The notes under the pieces: generated by a model
What the model saw: only the letters and a program-made list of their open reading frames with translations
Told to the model about the DNA's origin: nothing
Databases searched by the model: none
In this document: positions 60,036 to 64,000 of the stretch, one piece after another
Layout of the letters: every line of letters begins with the position of its first letter
Position numbering within the stretch: position 1 is the stretch's first letter
Program-made: the position numbers and the translations under genes
Assembly: GCF_003385515.1 (NCBI RefSeq)
Contig: NZ_QNVT01000005.1
Span: 1-64,000 of the forward strand
Length of the DNA stretch: 64,000 nt
From: Chryseobacterium pennae
GTDB lineage: Bacteria; Bacteroidota; Bacteroidia; Flavobacteriales; Weeksellaceae
Direction: 5' to 3'

Positions 60036-61016
60036 ATGGCAGAATATACTTTTCGTGAGGTAATTGCACAGGCAATGAGCGAGGAAATGCGTAAAGACGA
60101 ATCCATCTTTTTAATGGGGGAGGAAGTTGCAGAATACAATGGTGCATATAAAGCTTCAAAAGGAATGCTGGATGAGTTTGGTCCTAAAAGAGTAATCGAT
60201 ACCCCAATTGCAGAACTTGGTTTTACAGGAATTGCTGTTGGTGCTGCGATGAATGGTAACAGACCAATTGTAGAGTATATGACATTCAATTTCTCATTGG
60301 TAGGAATTGATCAGATTATTAATAATGCTGCAAAAATCCGTCAGATGAGCGGTGGACAGTGGAACTGCCCAATTGTTTTCCGTGGACCTACAGCTTCTGC
60401 AGGGCAATTAGGAGCTACGCACTCTCAGGCTTTTGAAAACTGGTTTGCAAACATTCCTGGCCTTAAAGTAGTGGTTCCTTCAAATCCTTATGATGCGAAA
60501 GGATTGTTGAAAACTGCAATTCAGGATAATGATCCGGTTATTTTCATGGAATCTGAGCAGATGTATGGAGATAAAATGGAAATTCCTGAAGAAGAATACT
60601 ACTTACCATTAGGAAAAGCAGATATAAAGAGAGAAGGTAAGGATGTTACTTTAGTTTCTTTCGGTAAGATCATGAAATTAGCGATGCAGGCAGCTGAAGA
60701 TATGGAGAAAGAAGGAATCTCTGTTGAGGTTATCGATCTTAGAACTGTTCGTCCTCTTGATTTTGACACTATTTTAGAATCTGTAAAGAAAACAAACAGA
60801 TTGGTGATTTTAGAAGAAGCCTGGCCATTTGCGTCTATATCTTCTGAAATTACTTATATGGTACAGCAAAAAGCATTTGATTATTTAGATGCTCCAATCA
60901 AGAGAATTACTACTCCTGATGCACCTGCGCCTTATTCTGCTGCATTATTTGCAGAATGGTTCCCTAAACTTGAAAAAGTAAAAGAGGAAATCAAAAAAGC
61001 GATGTACGTAAAATAA
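60036..61016 (+). CDS. pdhB: pyruvate dehydrogenase E1 component, beta subunit
   Basis: A 326-aa subunit of the thiamine-diphosphate dependent E1 enzyme, which with alpha forms the active site of pyruvate dehydrogenase. Typical features are YTFREVIAQAMSEEM, the Glu in IAELGFTGIAVGAA, RGPTASAGQLGATHSQ and the C-terminal APAPYSAALFAEWF. The alpha subunit and E2 are not in the window. Start at the first ATG. Confidence 0.94.
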   Translation: MAEYTFREVIAQAMSEEMRKDESIFLMGEEVAEYNGAYKASKGMLDEFGPKRVIDTPIAELGFTGIAVGAAMNGNRPIVEYMTFNFSLVGIDQIINNAAKIRQMSGGQWNCPIVFRGPTASAGQLGATHSQAFENWFANIPGLKVVVPSNPYDAKGLLKTAIQDNDPVIFMESEQMYGDKMEIPEEEYYLPLGKADIKREGKDVTLVSFGKIMKLAMQAAEDMEKEGISVEVIDLRTVRPLDFDTILESVKKTNRLVILEEAWPFASISSEITYMVQQKAFDYLDAPIKRITTPDAPAPYSAALFAEWFPKLEKVKEEIKKAMYVK

Positions 61017-61031
61017 TGATAGATTATAGAG

Positions 61032-61057
61032 AAAAACTTCCGAAAGGAAGTTTTTTC
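61032..61057 (+). terminator. terminator of pdhB
   Basis: A 10-bp perfect stem AAAAACTTCC/GGAAGTTTTT with a GAAA loop, 15 bp after the pdhB stop. Confidence 0.85.
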
Positions 61058-61084
61058 ATTTATTATATTCATGAAGAAAAGTTC

Positions 61085-61112
61085 TTGGGGTCATAAAATT
61101 GATATAAATTTG
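61085..61112 (+). promoter_or_regulatory. promoter of the Kup transporter gene
   Basis: TTG at 61085-61087 and TAAATTTG at 61105-61112 are separated by 17 bp, a textbook Bacteroidota promoter. The ATG at 61141 follows after 28 bp. Confidence 0.65.
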
Positions 61113-61140
61113 CGCTTTTAAAAAAAATAAATTGGCTGAT

Positions 61141-63132
61141 ATGGCAGAAGTTACAGAAGGCGGTCATCACTTTGACTTAAAGAAGCTTTCATTTGTAGGC
61201 GTTATCGTTTCTCTCGGGATCGTTTTCGGAGATATAGGTACGTCACCGCTTTACGTAATGAAAGCGATTGTGAACGCAAGAAAAGACGGCGCTACCATGC
61301 CATTTGATGAATACATTGAAGGAGCATTATCCTGTATCATCTGGACATTGACGCTTCAGACTACCCTGAAATATGTGATTATTGCTTTAAGAGCAGATAA
61401 CAAGGGTGAAGGTGGAATTCTTGCATTGTATTCACTAGTAAAAAAACTCAAGAAAAAATGGCTGTACGTAGTCGCCATTATTGGAGCATCCACGCTCGTC
61501 GCAGATAGTGTAATCACCCCTTCCTTAACGGTGATGTCTGCAATTGAGGGATTAAAAATCTACAATCCAGAAACTCCGGTAGTCCTCATTACTTTAGTCA
61601 TCTTATTCATAATTTTTGTTGTACAGCAGTTTGGAACCGCATCTATTGGTAAATTCTTTGGACCCGTCATGGTGACGTGGTTCCTGGTATTAGGAATTTC
61701 AGGATCAATGCATATTTTTGACCACATTGAAATCTTAAGAGCTTTCAATCCGATCTATGCCTATAATCTGATTACACATTCATCCAGTGCCATTGTCATT
61801 ATGGGAGCTGTATTCCTGTGTACAACAGGAGCGGAAGCTTTATATTCAGACTTAGGACACTGTGGGGCAAAGAATATCAGAATCAGTTGGATTTTCGTTA
61901 AGCTTATGCTTATCCTGAACTATTTAGGACAGGGGTCCTGGTTATTGGATAATTATCATCAGGTACACAACGGAGTAAATCCTTTCTTTGGAATCATGCC
62001 GGAATGGGCTGTTTTACCAAGTGTAATTCTGGCAACTGCAGCGGCAATTATTGCCAGTCAGGCGGTAATTACCGGTTCATTTACCATGTTCTCAGAAGCA
62101 ATGTCTATTTCTTTCTGGCCTAATCAGCATATTGAATACCCTTCAGGGGTTAAAGGACAGATGTATATCCCAAGAATTAACTGGGGGTTGATGGCTTTCT
62201 GTTTTGTAGTGGTTATATTCTTCCAGAAATCAGAAAGTATGGAAGCAGCCTATGGGCTTACAATCACCATTACGATGCTGATGACAACAATCCTTCTTTT
62301 ATTCTGGCTGAGCCGTACAAGGGTCAATAAAGTTTTTATTGCCGGTTTTGCAGTTGTATATCTTTTCCTGGAATCGGGATTCTTCTATGCCAATGTAATC
62401 AAGTTTGTAGACGGAGGTTGGCTAACAATGGTATTAGGTGGGTTTATCGCTGTATGTATGTACGCATGGTATAACGGAAGATTAATTAAAGCTAATTTTA
62501 TCCAATATGTGAAAATAGAAAAATACGTTTCTATTCTTAAGGATATGAAACTGGATGAAACCATTCCGAAATATGCCACCAATTTAGCTTATCTGAGCCG
62601 CGCTAAAAGAAATGATGAAGTGGAATCCAAAATTATCTATTCCATCATCAAAAAACAGCCGAAAAGAGCAGATCATTACTTTATTTTAAGTATTGTTAAC
62701 CAGGAAGATCCATATACATTCAAATACACAGTAGATGAAATTCTGCCTGGAACCGTTTATAAGATCAATTTCCTTTTAGGATTTAAAGTAGACCGAAGAA
62801 TTAATGATTATTTCAATATGGTGCTTAAAGATTTAATGGCTGAAGGAACCATCCCTTCAAGAAGCAGTCATCCGTCTTTAAGAGCTCATAATATACCGCC
62901 GGATCTGAAGTATGTTATCATTGATAACACCTATATCAACGATATACTTTTAACTGTTAAACAGAAGATTACCCTTAATATTTACAACTTTGTGAAGTAT
63001 ATAGGAAGTGATGACTTTAAGGCCTGGGGAGTATCTTCACACAACGTAGAAGTGGAGTCTGCCCCTATTACAGAACTTACTGTTTATGATAATAAAATTG
63101 AACAGTCTGGGTACTTCCGTCACAACTCTTAA
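61141..63132 (+). CDS. kup: Kup-family potassium uptake protein
   Basis: A 663-aa transporter that brings K+ in with protons. FGDIGTSPLYVMKAI near the N-terminus is the Kup signature, followed by about 12 membrane helices (20-445) and a cytoplasmic C-terminal domain (about 450-660). GEGGILALYSLVKK and the TLVADSVITPSLTVMSAIEG region are family features. The ATG at 61141 is preferred to the TTG at 61132. A single gene with its own promoter; the Fur-family gene follows after 67 bp. Confidence 0.93.
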   Translation: MAEVTEGGHHFDLKKLSFVGVIVSLGIVFGDIGTSPLYVMKAIVNARKDGATMPFDEYIEGALSCIIWTLTLQTTLKYVIIALRADNKGEGGILALYSLVKKLKKKWLYVVAIIGASTLVADSVITPSLTVMSAIEGLKIYNPETPVVLITLVILFIIFVVQQFGTASIGKFFGPVMVTWFLVLGISGSMHIFDHIEILRAFNPIYAYNLITHSSSAIVIMGAVFLCTTGAEALYSDLGHCGAKNIRISWIFVKLMLILNYLGQGSWLLDNYHQVHNGVNPFFGIMPEWAVLPSVILATAAAIIASQAVITGSFTMFSEAMSISFWPNQHIEYPSGVKGQMYIPRINWGLMAFCFVVVIFFQKSESMEAAYGLTITITMLMTTILLLFWLSRTRVNKVFIAGFAVVYLFLESGFFYANVIKFVDGGWLTMVLGGFIAVCMYAWYNGRLIKANFIQYVKIEKYVSILKDMKLDETIPKYATNLAYLSRAKRNDEVESKIIYSIIKKQPKRADHYFILSIVNQEDPYTFKYTVDEILPGTVYKINFLLGFKVDRRINDYFNMVLKDLMAEGTIPSRSSHPSLRAHNIPPDLKYVIIDNTYINDILLTVKQKITLNIYNFVKYIGSDDFKAWGVSSHNVEVESAPITELTVYDNKIEQSGYFRHNS

Positions 63133-63199
63133 TACCCGGAGTATTTAACCATACTATCTATTTAAATAAAATTCAATAAATTTGTAGATAATTTTTTTA

Positions 63200-63673
63200 A
63201 TGGATACAGTACAAAAAGAAAAAAATATAGCTTTGATCAAGGATGTTTTAAGAAACTACTTATTAGAAAAAGGGTTCAGAAACACGCCTGAAAGATATAC
63301 GATATTAGAAGAAATTTATAATATGGATCATCACTTTAATGTTGATGATCTGTATCTTCTGATGATGCAGAAGAAATACCATGTTTCTAAAGCTACCATC
63401 TACAATACTATTGAGATTTTCCTTGATGCAGGTTTAATCCGTAAGCATCAGTTTGGAGAAAAAACCCTTACCTCTTCATCTTATGAAAAGTCTTATTTTG
63501 ACAAGCAGCATGACCATCTGGTAATCTACAAAAAAGACTCTGATAAAGAAATTGAAGAAATTATTGAGTTCTGTGACCCAAGAATTCAAGGAATCAAAGA
63601 AGCCATTGAAGAAGCATTTGGCGTAAAAATTGATTCTCATTCGCTATATTTCTATGGCACTAAGAATGACTAA
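63200..63673 (+). CDS. Fur-family transcriptional regulator
   Basis: A 157-aa metal-type regulator. The winged helix covers about 15-85 (RNTPERYTILEEIYNMDHHF, then HVSKATIYNTIEIFLDAGLI), and the dimerisation domain follows (KQHDHLVIY, then EFCDPRIQGI, ending DSHSLYFYG). His residues in DHHFNVDDL and KQHDH can form the metal sites, but the C-terminal CxxC pairs of classical Fur/Zur are missing. It could be Fur, PerR or another paralogue. A TAAATTTG -7 element lies at 63177-63184. The OstA-like gene follows by 3 bp. Confidence 0.9.
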   Translation: MDTVQKEKNIALIKDVLRNYLLEKGFRNTPERYTILEEIYNMDHHFNVDDLYLLMMQKKYHVSKATIYNTIEIFLDAGLIRKHQFGEKTLTSSSYEKSYFDKQHDHLVIYKKDSDKEIEEIIEFCDPRIQGIKEAIEEAFGVKIDSHSLYFYGTKND

Positions 63674-63676
63674 TTA

Positions 63677-64000
63677 ATGAGAATAATCCTTTTTCTGTTT
63701 ATCTTTATTTCTACGTTCAGTTTGGCGCAGGACAAGACGCCTGTGAAGCGAGATCCCTATTTACAGACTCCTTCACCTGCAAAGCCACAGCCCCTGAAAC
63801 CTGAAGATAAAATAAAACTTATCAACGCAGATAAAATTATTAAAGATCCCACGAAATATGATGGTAATCAATATTTTGTAGGAAATGTTCAAATAGAACA
63901 AAAGGGGTCTATACTTACCGCAGATGAAGTTGTTCTTTATAGTGAAGAAAACTTTGCCAAAGCAATTGGAAATACAAAACTTCAGAATGCAGACGGCTCT
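63677..64000 (+). CDS. OstA/LptA-like lipopolysaccharide transport protein (5' part)
   Basis: The first 108 codons of a gene that runs off the window. A signal peptide (MRIILFLFIFISTFSLAQ) is followed by a Pro/Lys-rich linker (about 20-45) and the start of an OstA/LptA-type beta-jellyroll: INADKIIKDPTKYDG, YFVGNVQIEQ and GSILTADEVVLYSEE. Proteins of this fold carry lipopolysaccharide across the periplasm. The overlap-like spacing (3 bp) indicates co-transcription with the Fur-family gene. Confidence 0.85.
   Translation, partial: MRIILFLFIFISTFSLAQDKTPVKRDPYLQTPSPAKPQPLKPEDKIKLINADKIIKDPTKYDGNQYFVGNVQIEQKGSILTADEVVLYSEENFAKAIGNTKLQNADGS

Overview
The window is a 64 kb piece of a low-GC Bacteroidota chromosome, most likely from Flavobacteriia close to Chryseobacterium (inference). 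The pointers are the flavobacterial -7 promoter element TAnnTTTG in front of many genes, near absence of Shine-Dalgarno sequences, a type IX secretion (T9SS) sorting domain, CarboxypepD_reg/TonB-dependent receptor architecture, and flavobacterial families (DUF6427, LpxH, OstA-like).

Region 1, 279-13922: a 13.6 kb mobile island inserted at the 3' end of a tRNA-Gln(UUG) gene. It is bounded by a 52-bp imperfect direct repeat (49/52) that carries the last 15 bp of the tRNA side and the tRNA's terminator. It encodes a tyrosine integrase, a MerR-like excisionase, a Rep-like protein and an ArdA antirestriction protein. Next to the integrase lie three tandem 94-95 bp repeats with compensatory stem changes. 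The cargo is AT-rich: a T9SS-exported leucine-rich-repeat protein, an XRE repressor with palindromic operators, and a putative peptide production and export locus. That locus has a 53-aa precursor with a double-glycine leader and a Trp-rich core with two Cys, a membrane VKOR-thioredoxin fusion carrying a C39-like N-domain, a C39-peptidase ABC exporter, a strongly shortened HlyD-type adaptor, and two CarboxypepD_reg surface proteins. This is the most interesting system in the window.

Region 2, 14-31 kb: chromosomal housekeeping. It holds der, upp, an alpha/beta hydrolase, a ComF-like protein and the glyoxylate shunt (aceB, aceA) with a divergent RamB/ScfR-type regulator and two GCGA/TCGC palindromes in the shared promoter. 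It continues with an OmpH/Skp chaperone, a thioesterase, a DUF6624-like lipoprotein, a serine hydrolase, a QueD/PTPS protein, LpxH, a LuxE-like acyl transferase interrupted by a REP-like repeat, several unknowns and aqpZ.

Region 3, 31-40 kb: a DUF5715-like protein, unknowns, a membrane protein-histidine kinase-response regulator set, a DUF2235 protein whose nucleophile serine is glycine, two unknown genes and an ABC-F ATPase. A nested palindromic element follows.

Region 4, 40-64 kb: a probable metal or haem uptake set (small CxxCH protein, TonB receptor, His-rich lipoprotein), trigger factor, a LolA-like protein, an M16 peptidase, DUF3109, DUF6427 and a small membrane protein. Then come a universal stress protein, a UvrD-type helicase with an inserted nuclease-like segment, an FAH protein, a DUF2007 protein, a DnaQ-like exonuclease, pssA, an LTA-synthase-like protein, DUF2147, pdhB, a Kup K+ transporter, a Fur-family regulator and the start of an OstA/LptA-like gene cut by the window edge.
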